Shown here piece by piece: positions 1-8,175 of a stretch of DNA of 64,000 bases. Source of the DNA: Levilactobacillus angrenensis (GTDB lineage Bacteria; Bacillota; Bacilli; Lactobacillales; Lactobacillaceae); the NCBI RefSeq assembly GCF_003946085.1, contig NZ_RHOB01000007.1, forward strand, positions 62,001-126,000, given 5' to 3'. Each line of letters opens with the position of its first letter. Position 1 is the stretch's first letter. The notes under the pieces were generated by a model, which worked only from the letters and a program-made list of their open reading frames with translations, was not told the DNA's origin and did not search any database. The position numbers and the translations under genes are program-made.

Positions 1-39
1 GCCAGGCTTAATCGTTGCAATAAAAATGTGTTTGATCAT
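1..39 (-). CDS. 5' end of a divergent gene, product unknown (truncated by window edge)
   Basis: Only the first 13 codons are inside the window, reading MIKHIFIATIKPG on the minus strand. The ATG is preceded at good spacing by GGAGGA (plus strand TCCTCC at 48-53), so a true start is likely. It is divergent from the LysR gene, the classic layout in which a LysR regulator controls its neighbour. The short N-terminus resembles the first strand of small alpha/beta-barrel proteins (Dabb or monooxygenase type), but 13 residues cannot establish this. Confidence 0.6.
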   Translation of the reverse strand, partial: MIKHIFIATIKPG

Positions 40-69
40 GATTGATTCCTCCAAGTTTAGGGTTAGTTG

Positions 70-165
70 TTAAGCATTGCCATTAGTTTAAACGAAAAGC
101 CATTAAGTTGAAAATGCTTAATTTCTTAGATTAGTTATTTGTATTTTGCATATCTATGCTAAAAT
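70..165 (+). promoter_or_regulatory. Divergent promoter region with 9-bp inverted repeat and extended -10
   Basis: The AT-rich intergenic region holds an inverted repeat TTAAGCATT (70-78) / AATGCTTAA (113-121). An extended -10, TGC-TAAAAT, lies at 157-165 and would serve the LysR gene. An inverted repeat between divergent genes is a plausible LysR binding site, but which regulator binds it is inferred. Confidence 0.45.
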
Positions 166-199
166 ATGGCTAATTAACCCATGAAGGACGTGAGGATGA

Positions 200-1066
200 A
201 TGGATATTCGGGTGCTCAATTACTTTTTAATTACGGCGCGTGAAGAAAATGTGACGCGGGCGGCGGCCTTACTTCATATGACCCAACCGACCTTGTCGCG
301 ACAATTAAAGGGATTAGAAGCTGAGCTGCAAGTCGACTTGTTTCGCCGGAGTAATCATAGTATTTATCTAACGCGGGAAGGCTTGCTCTTTCGCCGGCGG
401 GCCCAGGATATGGTGAATATTCTAGAACGGGCCCGAGACGAGCTACAAGAAAAGCAGGAACTTGCGGGGACGATTGCCATTGGCTGTAGTGAACTTCATA
501 GTATGGCGGAAGTCGCGAAATTAATTGATGCGTTTCAGGAGCAGCATCCCCAAGTCAAATTTAACTTGAGAAGCGGTAATAATGACGACATTAAAGGTTG
601 GATTGAACAGGGTGTTTTAGACTTGGGGTTACTCATCGAACCGGTTGAGATTGGTAAATATGACTTTGTTCGTCTGGAGAGTCAAGAAGAGTGGGGAATC
701 TTAGCGCATCAGGACTCAAAATTTGCGAGCTATGATGCCATTCGCCCGGGCGATCTGGTTGGGACTCGCGTCATCACGATTGCCGATCGGGTGGTTCAAA
801 ATGAACTCGTCAGCTGGTCGGGAGATTACGCGGTAAAGATGCGAAATAAGGCCCGTTATAATCTGCTTTACAGTGCGGCGATGCTGGCGCAACAAAATCA
901 CGGGGTCGTGATTTGTTTAAAGCTCAATCAGACCTTTGACCACTTAACCTTTGTGCCATTAGAGCCGGCACTAAAATTAGATTCGGTATTAGCCTGGCGA
1001 GGTCAGCAGCCACATTCGGCGGCAACAAAAGCATTTATTGAATTTGTCCGGCAAGAAAAAAACTAA
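200..1066 (+). CDS. LysR family transcriptional regulator
   Basis: This 288-residue protein has the usual LysR length. The N-terminal winged helix-turn-helix (about residues 1-60) contains the typical AREENVTRAAALLHMTQPTL segment followed by LSRQLKGLEAEL. A substrate-binding effector domain follows (about 90-288). I chose the ATG at 200; an ATG at 196 is in another frame and stops after 15 codons. The gene is divergent from the truncated gene at 1-39, which is its likeliest target. The effector is unknown. A redox or aldehyde signal could be guessed from the downstream oxidoreductases, but they appear to be a separate unit with their own MerR-like regulator. Confidence 0.9.
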   Translation: MDIRVLNYFLITAREENVTRAAALLHMTQPTLSRQLKGLEAELQVDLFRRSNHSIYLTREGLLFRRRAQDMVNILERARDELQEKQELAGTIAIGCSELHSMAEVAKLIDAFQEQHPQVKFNLRSGNNDDIKGWIEQGVLDLGLLIEPVEIGKYDFVRLESQEEWGILAHQDSKFASYDAIRPGDLVGTRVITIADRVVQNELVSWSGDYAVKMRNKARYNLLYSAAMLAQQNHGVVICLKLNQTFDHLTFVPLEPALKLDSVLAWRGQQPHSAATKAFIEFVRQEKN

Positions 1067-1077
1067 AGGTGACGCGA

Positions 1078-1166
1078 AAGCGCCTGGGCGGTTTTATCCC
1101 AGGCGCTTCGACTATTTAAGAACAGACGTCAAGCGACCCGGGATAAGACATCCCAGGCCGCTTTTT
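1078..1166 (+). terminator. Two tandem related hairpins, the second a rho-independent terminator
   Basis: The first hairpin is a perfect 11-bp stem, AAGCGCCTGGG (1078-1088) with CCCAGGCGCTT (1098-1108). The second pairs 1131-1144 with 1150-1163 (12 of 14 pairs) and runs into a T tract (1162-1166). The 3' arms are nearly identical (CCCAGGCGCTT and CCCAGGCCGCTT), so the first 5' arm could also pair with the second 3' arm. The hairpins lie just after the LysR stop codon. Confidence 0.75.
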
Positions 1167-1175
1167 AGATATTTA

Positions 1176-1187
1176 AAATACGTATTT
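1176..1187. promoter_or_regulatory. 12-bp perfect palindrome upstream of the MerR-like gene
   Basis: The sequence AAATACGTATTT is a perfect palindrome in the AT-rich stretch between the terminator and the MerR-like gene. It could be an operator for the downstream redox cluster, but AT-rich palindromes also arise by chance. Confidence 0.25.
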
Positions 1188-1322
1188 CTAATCAGTCAAA
1201 ATAGGCATTTAACATATCTAAAAAATCGCGATACACTACAGTCATCGATTAGCAAGGGCATCACCACTGATGGTTTTACTAAGCGAGAAAATTTTGAGCA
1301 ATTGGTTGTTCAGGAGAAAGCG

Positions 1323-1676
1323 GTGAGATTAGTGAACCGAGACGATGTTCAGGCCAAGTATCATTTTCCCAGTCAACTTTTATCGGATTATGAATCCTGG
1401 CGAGTGAAGCAGTTTGCAGGTCAGCTCACGCCGGCAACCTATACGTTGGCTGATATCGAAGCGTTGCGGCTGATGATCCGGCTACAACAAATTGGATTTT
1501 CTTCAAATGAAATTGAAGATTTTTTAGCGCTTAATCTGCGGAAACAGGGGCCGCCTGTCAAGCTGATTGCGATGCTAACCCAGCATCGGCAAGAACGGTT
1601 AGCCGCAATTCACCAATACGAGCGACAGATTGCTGGGATTGACTATTTAAGATTTCAACTGACAGAAAGCCACTAA
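1323..1676 (+). CDS. Small MerR-family-like transcriptional regulator
   Basis: The reading frame is open from 1038, but the first part crosses the terminator hairpins and does not look coding. A GTG at 1323 is preceded by AGGAGA at 1312-1317 and gives 117 residues. The segment TLADIEALRLMIRLQQIGF then SSNEIEDFL matches the second half of the MerR winged-helix domain, and the C-terminal part (HRQERLAAIHQYERQI) looks like the short dimerising helix. The first helix is atypical, so family membership is probable rather than certain. It lies 14 bp upstream of an aldo/keto reductase, a partnership often seen for MerR regulators of aldehyde or electrophile stress. Confidence 0.7.
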   Translation: MRLVNRDDVQAKYHFPSQLLSDYESWRVKQFAGQLTPATYTLADIEALRLMIRLQQIGFSSNEIEDFLALNLRKQGPPVKLIAMLTQHRQERLAAIHQYERQIAGIDYLRFQLTESH

Positions 1677-1690
1677 AGGAGATTATTAAA

Positions 1691-2548
1691 ATGGAATTTA
1701 CAACTTTAAACAATGGGATCAAAATGCCTAAGTTAGGCTTAGGCGTCTTTCGGGTAACGGATTTGGCCGAAGCCGAGGAGGCCGTTTATCAAGCCATTAA
1801 GTTGGGCTACCGGTTGATTGATACAGCTGCCGCGTATGGCAATGAACAGGCGGTTGGGCGTGCCATCAAGCGTAGTAGGGTTGACCGGTCGGAACTCTTC
1901 GTGACATCAAAGCTGTGGCTGACCGACAACTCCTATGAGGGGGCCCAACGAGGTCTTGAACGGTCTTTGACTAATTTAGGCTTGGATTACTTAGATTTGT
2001 ATTTAATCCATCAACCGGTAAGCGATTATTATGGTGCTTGGCGCTACCTGAGTGAAGCCTATCGTGCCGGCAAGGTTCGGGCCATTGGGGTCGACAATTT
2101 CACCCAACAAAAGCTGGTTGATCTCATTAATTTCACGGACGTTAAGCCAGCCGTGAACATGATTGAAGCCAACGTCTTTAACCAACGTGAGGCGGACCAA
2201 CAAGCCATGATCGATTATGATGTTCAAATGGAAGCCTGGGCACCATTCTCTTCGGGCAATCATCAGGTATTTGAGCTACCAGAATTAAAGGAAATTGCGC
2301 AAGCTCACGGTAAATCGACGGCCCAAGTGATTCTTCGTTGGTTGATGCAACGCGACATCGTTGCCATTCCCAAGAGCGTCCACGTTAACCGGCTGAAGGA
2401 AAATCTGGCTATCTTTGATTTCGAGTTACGCGATGATGAAATGGCTAAAATCGCGACATTGAATACGGGCAACGGGTTCAACATGCCAGAAGATGCCAAG
2501 GATTTTCAAGCCATGTTAGACATGTCAAAGCAATTTTCAGTAGAATAG
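1691..2548 (+). CDS. Aldo/keto reductase
   Basis: This 285-residue TIM-barrel NAD(P)H-dependent oxidoreductase reduces aldehydes or ketones to alcohols. The catalytic tetrad is visible: Asp44 (RLIDTA), Tyr49 (AAYGNE), Lys74 (TSKLW) and His107 (LIHQP). The C-terminal IPKSVHVNRLKEN segment matches the cofactor-binding region. The RBS AAAGGAG precedes the ATG. It is the first of two paralogous reductases 9 bp apart, with a MerR-like regulator upstream and a nitroreductase downstream. The substrate cannot be read from sequence. Confidence 0.93.
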   Translation: MEFTTLNNGIKMPKLGLGVFRVTDLAEAEEAVYQAIKLGYRLIDTAAAYGNEQAVGRAIKRSRVDRSELFVTSKLWLTDNSYEGAQRGLERSLTNLGLDYLDLYLIHQPVSDYYGAWRYLSEAYRAGKVRAIGVDNFTQQKLVDLINFTDVKPAVNMIEANVFNQREADQQAMIDYDVQMEAWAPFSSGNHQVFELPELKEIAQAHGKSTAQVILRWLMQRDIVAIPKSVHVNRLKENLAIFDFELRDDEMAKIATLNTGNGFNMPEDAKDFQAMLDMSKQFSVE

Positions 2549-2557
2549 GAGCGAATA

Positions 2558-3424
2558 ATGATGGATATGACTTCAACTTATACGTTAAACAATGGTTACG
2601 AGGTCCCAGTAGTCGGCTTTGGTACGATTATTCCGGACGGCCAAGAGACCGTGACGGCGGTTAAAAAGGCGATTAAAAATGGGTATCGGCTGATCGATAC
2701 GGCTGAAATCTACGGCAATGAAGTGAGTGTGGGTCAGGGGATTCGTGAAGCAATGGCCGAAAACAACCTCAAACGAGAAGATGTTTTGGTTAGTACGAAA
2801 GCCTGGCACAGTCATCGGGGCTATCAGCAGACGCTACAGGCCTTCAATGCGTCGCTGGACAAGTTAGGGTTGGACTATGTTGATATTTACCTCATTCACT
2901 GGCCGGCCAATGCCAAGTGGCATGACGATTGGCGCGAACTAAACGCCGATACTTGGCGTGCCTTGGAAGAGCTGTATCGTGCTGGTAAGATCAAAGCCAT
3001 TGGCGTTTCTAACTTTTTGGCGCATCATCTGAAGGCACTGGTCGAGGATAGTGAGATCAAGCCCATGCTGAATCAAATCGAATATCACCCGGGCTTTGCC
3101 CAAACGGCAGCGGCTGAGTACGCTCAGTCCCAGGATATTCAGGTCGAAGCTTGGAGTCCCTTCGGTGGGCCGGACAGCAACGTCTTACAAGACGCGACGG
3201 TTAACGAGATCGCCCAAAAATATGGCAAGCAACCCTCACAAGTGATTTTGCGGTGGCTGATTCAAAAGAACATTATCCCTTTGGCCAAGTCGACGAGTGA
3301 CGCACATATGCAGGCTAACTTGGATGATTTTGATTTTGCGTTGACGTCGGCTGAGATGCAAGTCATCGACGAAGCCCCGTACAGTGGCGGATTTCAATTT
3401 GATCCGGACACGGCCAGATCATAA
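2558..3424 (+). CDS. Aldo/keto reductase, second paralogue
   Basis: This 288-residue protein is homologous to its upstream neighbour. The tetrad is Asp47 (RLIDTA), Tyr52 (EIYGNE), Lys81 (STKAW) and His114 (LIHWP). The start is ATGATG at 2558 or 2561; TAGGAG upstream fits either. The two copies differ widely in sequence, so this is an old duplication or two independent members rather than a recent tandem copy. It is probably cotranscribed with the first reductase. Substrate unknown. Confidence 0.92.
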   Translation: MMDMTSTYTLNNGYEVPVVGFGTIIPDGQETVTAVKKAIKNGYRLIDTAEIYGNEVSVGQGIREAMAENNLKREDVLVSTKAWHSHRGYQQTLQAFNASLDKLGLDYVDIYLIHWPANAKWHDDWRELNADTWRALEELYRAGKIKAIGVSNFLAHHLKALVEDSEIKPMLNQIEYHPGFAQTAAAEYAQSQDIQVEAWSPFGGPDSNVLQDATVNEIAQKYGKQPSQVILRWLIQKNIIPLAKSTSDAHMQANLDDFDFALTSAEMQVIDEAPYSGGFQFDPDTARS

Positions 3425-3500
3425 GTATTCAGGCCAGCAGAAACCAGGGTCACAGTGGTACAGTAAACCTAAGAAAAACTGGATGTTAGGAGATAATTGA

Positions 3501-4154
3501 ATGGATGTCTATCAAGCTTTAAATGAGCGTCACGCAACGCGGTGGTTTACGGATCAACAAATTCCCAAGGCCACGCTGGAGAAAATTATTTCTGCGGCGG
3601 AAGAGGCCCCATCTTGGGTGAACTCGCAACCTTATCAGGCCCACGTGGTTACGGGTGAGACGCTGCAAAGTATTCGTCAAGAGCATCAACACCTGGGGGA
3701 TGTCGGCGAAAATGGTCATGCCGATCTACCCGTAATGGCGCGGTCGGATTGGTCTGCTCAAGCGCAGAATAATATGCAGGCGTGGTCCGACGGGATTGCC
3801 CAGTCGGTTGGCCCCGATTGGCAGAAGATTATGGGGGATGCCGCGGGCAAACTCTACAATGCCCAGGCCATCGTTTACCTGACATTACCTGAAGGATACT
3901 CAGAGTGGTCCCTATACGACTTGGGGGCATTTGGCATGGCACTGATGTTGGCAGCTAAGGATGCCGGGATTGATTCCATGCCCGCCTATCAATTTGTTAG
4001 CTTTCCAGAGGAAGTTCGGCACAATATTCAGCTGGAAAATGACGAGAAGCTTATCATGGGGATTGGGTTAGGGTATCATGATACGAAGGCAGCGGTTAAC
4101 CGGATTACGTCTACGCGATTACCGATTGATCAGATGACGACTTTTCATGACTAG
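3501..4154 (+). CDS. Nitroreductase family protein
   Basis: This 217-residue protein has the family's N-terminal signature ERHATRWFTDQQIP, the active-site-loop-like EEAPSWVNSQPYQAHVV, and a C-terminal MGIGLGYHD segment typical of FMN-dependent nitroreductases. These enzymes use NAD(P)H and FMN to reduce nitro compounds, quinones or enones. It lies 76 bp after the second aldo/keto reductase with RBS TTAGGAGA, and likely belongs to the same redox cluster. The physiological substrate is unknown. Confidence 0.9.
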   Translation: MDVYQALNERHATRWFTDQQIPKATLEKIISAAEEAPSWVNSQPYQAHVVTGETLQSIRQEHQHLGDVGENGHADLPVMARSDWSAQAQNNMQAWSDGIAQSVGPDWQKIMGDAAGKLYNAQAIVYLTLPEGYSEWSLYDLGAFGMALMLAAKDAGIDSMPAYQFVSFPEEVRHNIQLENDEKLIMGIGLGYHDTKAAVNRITSTRLPIDQMTTFHD

Positions 4155-4208
4155 CCATCTGAGCGCATTAGCCTTTCTACCCCATGAACAGTAAGATCCA
4201 GTTAAATA

Positions 4209-4260
4209 AACCAGTCTATTAAGACCGGTTGGCAGTGACTTATTTGCCGCCGGTCTTTTG
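4209..4260 (+). terminator. Terminator overlapping a mutually exclusive hairpin
   Basis: AAGACCGG (4221-4228) pairs with CCGGTCTT (4250-4257), extended by GGCA/TGCC inside, and runs into TTTTG. The 5' arm also pairs with AACCAGTCT (4209-4217; 8 of 9 pairs with 4222-4230), so the two folds exclude each other. This is an attenuator-like layout between the nitroreductase and the SDR gene. A TATACT -10-like hexamer (4264-4269) lies just downstream without a good -35. Confidence 0.6.
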
Positions 4261-4290
4261 CTGTATACTGACCCCAAAGGAGTGAGCGTT

Positions 4291-5007
4291 ATGGGTAGAT
4301 TAGAAAACAAAGTTGCGGTCGTCACGGGTGGCTCGTCAGGCATTGGGCTGGCAACCGTGCAAAAAATGGCGGCTGAAGGTGCCGTCGCCATTTCGGCCGA
4401 TGTTAGTGCGCCAGACGATGCCCGCGTGTCCTTCATCGAAACCGACGTGACGGATGAGCAATCGCTACAAGGCATGGTGGACCAAGTGGTCAGTCAGTAC
4501 GGCCACTTAGATATCTTGGTCGCTAACGCCGGGGTCGCCGAGAAAAAGGCCGGCGTCGCGAATATTGATGTGGCTAACTGGAATAAGGTCATTGCTATTG
4601 ACCTGACCGGCGTCATGTTGACCAACAAGGTTGCCGTCGCGCAGATGGTCAAGCAGGGCAGTGGTAGCGTCATCAACATGAGTTCGATTCTAGGCGTCGT
4701 GGGTGCGGCGAACTCGCAAGCCTATTCAGCAGCTAAGGCTGGGGTCGCCAACTATACCAAATCGCAAGCGGTGACCTACGCGGCCCAAGGGATTCGCTTT
4801 AACGCGGTCGCTCCCGGCTATGTCGCAACGCCACTTTTGAAAACGCTACCACCAGAAGTGACCGGGCCGATGGTCAGCAAGATGCCAATTGGCCGCCTAG
4901 CGCAGCCGGAAGAAATCGCCAACGTCATTGCCTTTGTGGCCAGCGATGAGGCGTCGTTTGTGACGGGGGCCACGATCAACGTTGACGGTGGTTACACGGC
5001 ACTTTAG
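4291..5007 (+). CDS. Short-chain dehydrogenase/reductase (SDR), Rossmann fold
   Basis: The frame is open from 4258, but the ATG at 4291 has AAAGGAG at the right distance and gives 238 residues starting MGRLENKVAVVTGG. The cofactor motif is TGGSSGIG (residues 12-19). The NAG motif is at about 79-81 and the catalytic triad is Ser132, Tyr145 and Lys149 (YSAAK). The C-terminus SFVTGATINVDGGYTAL is typical of classical SDRs. It probably reduces a ketone or oxidises a secondary alcohol with NAD(H). The substrate is not evident. Confidence 0.92.
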   Translation: MGRLENKVAVVTGGSSGIGLATVQKMAAEGAVAISADVSAPDDARVSFIETDVTDEQSLQGMVDQVVSQYGHLDILVANAGVAEKKAGVANIDVANWNKVIAIDLTGVMLTNKVAVAQMVKQGSGSVINMSSILGVVGAANSQAYSAAKAGVANYTKSQAVTYAAQGIRFNAVAPGYVATPLLKTLPPEVTGPMVSKMPIGRLAQPEEIANVIAFVASDEASFVTGATINVDGGYTAL

Positions 5008-5019
5008 CTCAAAAAACTT

Positions 5020-5145
5020 ACTAAGGACTGCAAGTAGCATTAACGCGGTAGTTCCCGGAACGACAGTATTCTGCTCACTAGTTCTGGTGGACAAAACGCT
5101 GTCGCTCCGGGAGTCAAGACATTAATTCAGCTTTCAACCTTTAGT
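5020..5145. repeat. 126-bp palindromic (foldback) copy of the dispersed intergenic repeat
   Basis: It begins ACTAAGGACTGCAAG and ends CTTTCAACCTTTAGT. The left half is the inverted counterpart of the right half over about 55-60 bp, with shared blocks such as CCCGGAACGACAGTATTCTG on the left and CGACAGCGTTTTG (reverse complement) on the right, meeting near CACTAGTTCTGGTGG. Both halves correspond to the right end of the 640-bp element found at 16834 and 54181. It lies between the convergent SDR and ABC-F genes. Confidence 0.8.
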
Positions 5146-5155
5146 TGTCACACAA

Positions 5156-5204
5156 AAATACCCCTGAACTAGCAGTCGTCGTGCTAGCTCAGGGGTATTT
5201 GATT
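5156..5204. terminator. Bidirectional terminator between the SDR and ABC-F genes
   Basis: AAATACCCCTGA (5156-5167) pairs with TCAGGGGTATTT (5189-5200). After one A-C mismatch the stem continues with CTAGCA (5169-5174) / TGCTAG (5182-5187). T tracts lie on both strands. It serves the minus-strand ABC-F gene and probably the plus-strand SDR. Confidence 0.9.
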
Positions 5205-5236
5205 TTGTTTTCGTTGTCAGATTATTCCGGCATCAA

Positions 5237-7189
5237 TTAATCCGCAAAGTCTTCCAGCGCCAAACTCTTTTCGGTCCATTCTTCTTCAGTTGCGTCCAGC
5301 TCGGTGGTGACCGCTGTTAGTTGTTCTTGCAAATCAGCCAGTTTGCCGGCGTCATTGAAGTTTTCAGGAGAACTCATAGCCGTCTCGACCGTGGTCTTTT
5401 GCGTCTCCAGTTCACCCAATTTGGTTTCCAGCGCATCGACTTGGCGGCTGAGCTTGCGTTTCGCCTTGGCCTGTTCTTTTTGCTGTTGATAGTCGACCTG
5501 CGTTTGCTTCGGCGTCTCCACGGTAGGGTGGGCAGCTTCGGCTTCGGCGGCTTCCTTGGCGGCGTAGGCGTCTTGTTCGGCTTTCTTTTCCACGTAGTAA
5601 TCGTAATTCCCCAGGTAGCGCGTCGTCCCAGTAGGCGCTAGTTCAACGACTTGGGTGGCCACTTGGTTGATGAAATACCGGTCATGGGAGACGAACAGAA
5701 TCGTACCGTCAAACTCGTTCAACGCGTTTTCCAGCACTTCGCGGCTGTCAATGTCCAAATGGTTCGTGGGTTCGTCCAGCATCAAGAAGTTGTCGTGGCG
5801 CAGAGCCAATTTGGTCAGCAGCAGGCGGGCCCGTTCGCCCCCACTGAGGCTGTGGACGGTCTTGTCGACGTCGCTACCCGTAAACAGGAAGCTACCCAGA
5901 ATTGAGCGAATATCGCCTTCAGGAGTCGTGGGATGGTCGTCCCACAGTTCGTGAAGTACCGTTTTCTTTTCGTGCAACGTGGCCTGGTCCTGGTCGTAGT
6001 AGCCGGTGTCAACGCCGGTGCCAAAGATGATTTGTCCTTGAATGGCGGGAATCCGCCCGAGAATCGTCTTCAACAGGGTTGATTTACCAATACCGTTAGG
6101 ACCGACGATGGCCACGGCCTGATGCTTCTTGATATCCAGGTTGACGGGCGCACAGAGCACCTGATCATCGTAGCCGACCGCACCGTTGACCACGTCCAGC
6201 ACCACGTTACCGCTTTGCCGGTGGGGCTTAAACGTGAAGCGAGCCACTTTTTCATCGCCTTCAGGTTTGGCCATGCGGTCCATCTTTTCCAGTTGTTTAC
6301 GCCGTGCTTGGGCCCGTTTGGTGGTCGAAGCACGCACGATATTTTTATTCACGAAATCTTCGAGCTTACTGATCTCGGTTTGCTGCTTATCATATTCCTT
6401 CCACTCGCGCTTGAGCCGCTCGGCCTTGGCGTCGATGTAGTGAGAATAGTTACCAGGGTAGTGGTCCAGCCCGCCGTGCGCCATGTCGTAAACGTCATTG
6501 ACCACGTGGTCTAAGAAATACCGGTCATGGGAAACAACGAGAATCGCGCCAGCGTAGCCCTGTAGATAGCCTTCCAACCAGGTGAGCGTCTCCACGTCCA
6601 AGTGGTTAGTCGGTTCGTCGAGGATCAACAAGTCAGGCTTCTCTAACAACAGCTTGGCGAGGGCCAGTTGGGTTCGCTGCCCACCGGAAAGTTCATTGAT
6701 GGGTTTGTCGTAGTACTCCTCGCCAAATTCAAATCCGTGGAGCACGCCCCGAATTTCGGCTTGATAGCCGTAGCCATTGTGGTCGCTGAAATCTTGTTGC
6801 AGCTGGTCATAGGTCGCGCTGACCTGTTGAAATTGTTCCGTGTCCGCAATCACGGCGGGGTCGCTCATCTGCTGTTCCAGTTCATGGATGCGTTTTTCAG
6901 TGGCGCGGACCTCCGCGAAGACGTCGAGCATTTCGTTCCAAACGGTCTTGGCTGACGCCAGGCCGGAGTTTTGCGCCTGGTAGCCCATCGTCAGCCCCCG
7001 TTTAGTGGTAATCTGGCCGACGTCCGGGGTGGTTTCGCCGGCAATCATTTTAAGTAAGGTGGATTTCCCGGCACCGTTGCGGCCAACCAGCGCCACGCGG
7101 CCATGCTCGGGGACGTCCATGGTGACATTTTCAAATAAGACGGTCGCTCCGAAACGCCGGGTAACCTGTTGGACTTGTAAAAGAATCAC
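5237..7189 (-). CDS. ydiF: ABC-F family ATP-binding protein (YdiF-like)
   Basis: This 650-residue protein has two ABC domains and no membrane segment, the mark of ribosome-associated ABC-F translation factors. Walker A motifs are GRNGAGKST and GPNGIGKST. Signatures are LSGGQ and LSGGE, each followed by LDEPTNHLD, and a charged linker sits between the domains. A C-terminal coiled coil (about 560-650, rich in Glu, Lys and Gln) resembles that of YdiF/Uup. Translation starts at GTG (7187-7189) with AGGAGG seven bases upstream. The neighbourhood ydiF-rex-groES-groEL matches B. subtilis. The exact role, stalled-ribosome rescue or drug protection, cannot be assigned, and the housekeeping context argues against a resistance gene. 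Confidence 0.93.
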   Translation of the reverse strand: MILLQVQQVTRRFGATVLFENVTMDVPEHGRVALVGRNGAGKSTLLKMIAGETTPDVGQITTKRGLTMGYQAQNSGLASAKTVWNEMLDVFAEVRATEKRIHELEQQMSDPAVIADTEQFQQVSATYDQLQQDFSDHNGYGYQAEIRGVLHGFEFGEEYYDKPINELSGGQRTQLALAKLLLEKPDLLILDEPTNHLDVETLTWLEGYLQGYAGAILVVSHDRYFLDHVVNDVYDMAHGGLDHYPGNYSHYIDAKAERLKREWKEYDKQQTEISKLEDFVNKNIVRASTTKRAQARRKQLEKMDRMAKPEGDEKVARFTFKPHRQSGNVVLDVVNGAVGYDDQVLCAPVNLDIKKHQAVAIVGPNGIGKSTLLKTILGRIPAIQGQIIFGTGVDTGYYDQDQATLHEKKTVLHELWDDHPTTPEGDIRSILGSFLFTGSDVDKTVHSLSGGERARLLLTKLALRHDNFLMLDEPTNHLDIDSREVLENALNEFDGTILFVSHDRYFINQVATQVVELAPTGTTRYLGNYDYYVEKKAEQDAYAAKEAAEAEAAHPTVETPKQTQVDYQQQKEQAKAKRKLSRQVDALETKLGELETQKTTVETAMSSPENFNDAGKLADLQEQLTAVTTELDATEEEWTEKSLALEDFAD

Positions 7190-7353
7190 GGTATGGCCTC
7201 CTTGAGAAATTAAATTATTTTTAGGAAATACTTCAGGAGTCGTGATGCGTCCTGAAAATCTTTGGTCTTTGCGGCAGTAAGGGTACCTCTTAGCCGAAAC
7301 CTCAGTAGGTCTATTTTAGCATATTCTGCAATTAGACCGAAATTCCTAAAAAA

Positions 7354-7405
7354 TTGTGAAAAATACTTGCAATTTCTTTCACAAGGCGGGTGGTTATGCT
7401 ATAAT
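7354..7405 (+). promoter_or_regulatory. rex promoter with candidate Rex operator (autoregulation)
   Basis: The -10 TATAAT is at 7400-7405 with an extended TG at 7397-7398, and TTTCAC (7377-7382) is the -35 at 17 bp. TTGCAATTTCTTTCACAA (7367-7384) overlaps the -35. Its right half is a perfect Rex half-site (TTCACAA) and its left half matches 4 of 7. A second perfect half-site TTGTGAA is at 7354-7360. Rex operators have the form TTGTGAA-N4-TTCACAA. Autoregulation is inferred. Confidence 0.65.
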
Positions 7406-7501
7406 TTGTAAGAAAGTAAATTTCACAATCAGGTTGTCATTTAGAGAAATGGTTATTGCGGTTCGGCAGTGACCAGCAAGATTGATTAGGAGGTCTCGTT
7501 T

Positions 7502-8140
7502 TTGACAGAACAAAAGATTCCCCGCGCCACAGCGAAGCGGCTCCCCATTTACTACCGCTACTTAAACATCCTGTTGGACGCGGACAAGACGCGTGTTTCC
7601 TCGACTGAATTATCTGAGGCGGTCAAAGTTGACTCTGCCACCATTCGCCGGGACTTTTCATACTTCGGTGCCCTGGGTAAGCGGGGGTACGGCTATGACG
7701 TTGAAAGTTTAATTAAGTTCTTTAAGAAGATTCTGAACCAAGATCGGCTGACCAACGTGGCTTTGATTGGGGTCGGAAATTTGGGCCATGCCCTGTTGAA
7801 CTTCAACTTCCACCAAGACGGTAACGTCCGGATCAGTGCGGCATTTGACGTGAACGCAGATATTGCCAACACGATTCAAAGTGGCGTGCCGATTTACCCG
7901 ATGACGGAACTGCGGACGCAGCTGGAAGAACAACAGATTCAAGTGGCCATCTTGACGGTACCCTCTGATGTCGCCCAATCCGTTACGGACGACGCCGTTG
8001 CCGGTGGCGTGAAGGGGATTTTAAACTTCACACCACTGCGGGTCACGGTACCCAAGGACGTTCGGGTGCAAAACGTGGACCTGACCAACGAGTTACAAAC
8101 GTTGATCTACTTCCTGGAACACTACAACAGCAAAGAATAG
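7502..8140 (+). CDS. rex: Redox-sensing transcriptional repressor Rex
   Basis: This 212-residue protein senses the NADH/NAD+ ratio and represses fermentation and NADH-oxidising genes when NADH is low. The N-terminal winged helix (about 1-80) carries the conserved [10 protein letters not shown] and the recognition region [21 protein letters not shown]. The Rossmann domain has [18 protein letters not shown]-terminal swapped helix, IYFLEHY, follows. The start is TTG at 7502, eight bases after AGGAGG (7488-7493). Its promoter carries Rex-like half-sites. Confidence 0.96.
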   Translation: MTEQKIPRATAKRLPIYYRYLNILLDADKTRVSSTELSEAVKVDSATIRRDFSYFGALGKRGYGYDVESLIKFFKKILNQDRLTNVALIGVGNLGHALLNFNFHQDGNVRISAAFDVNADIANTIQSGVPIYPMTELRTQLEEQQIQVAILTVPSDVAQSVTDDAVAGGVKGILNFTPLRVTVPKDVRVQNVDLTNELQTLIYFLEHYNSKE

Positions 8141-8146
8141 AACGGG

Positions 8147-8175
8147 GTCGTAATCTTTTGGGATTACGACTTTTT
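8147..8175 (+). terminator. rex terminator
   Basis: GTCGTAATC (8147-8155) pairs perfectly with GATTACGAC (8162-8170), followed by TTTTT. Confidence 0.92.

Noticed and set aside
1038-1322. Upstream extension of the MerR-like frame
   Set aside because: It overlaps the end of the LysR gene and both terminator hairpins. A GTG with a good RBS at 1323 gives a protein that fits the family.
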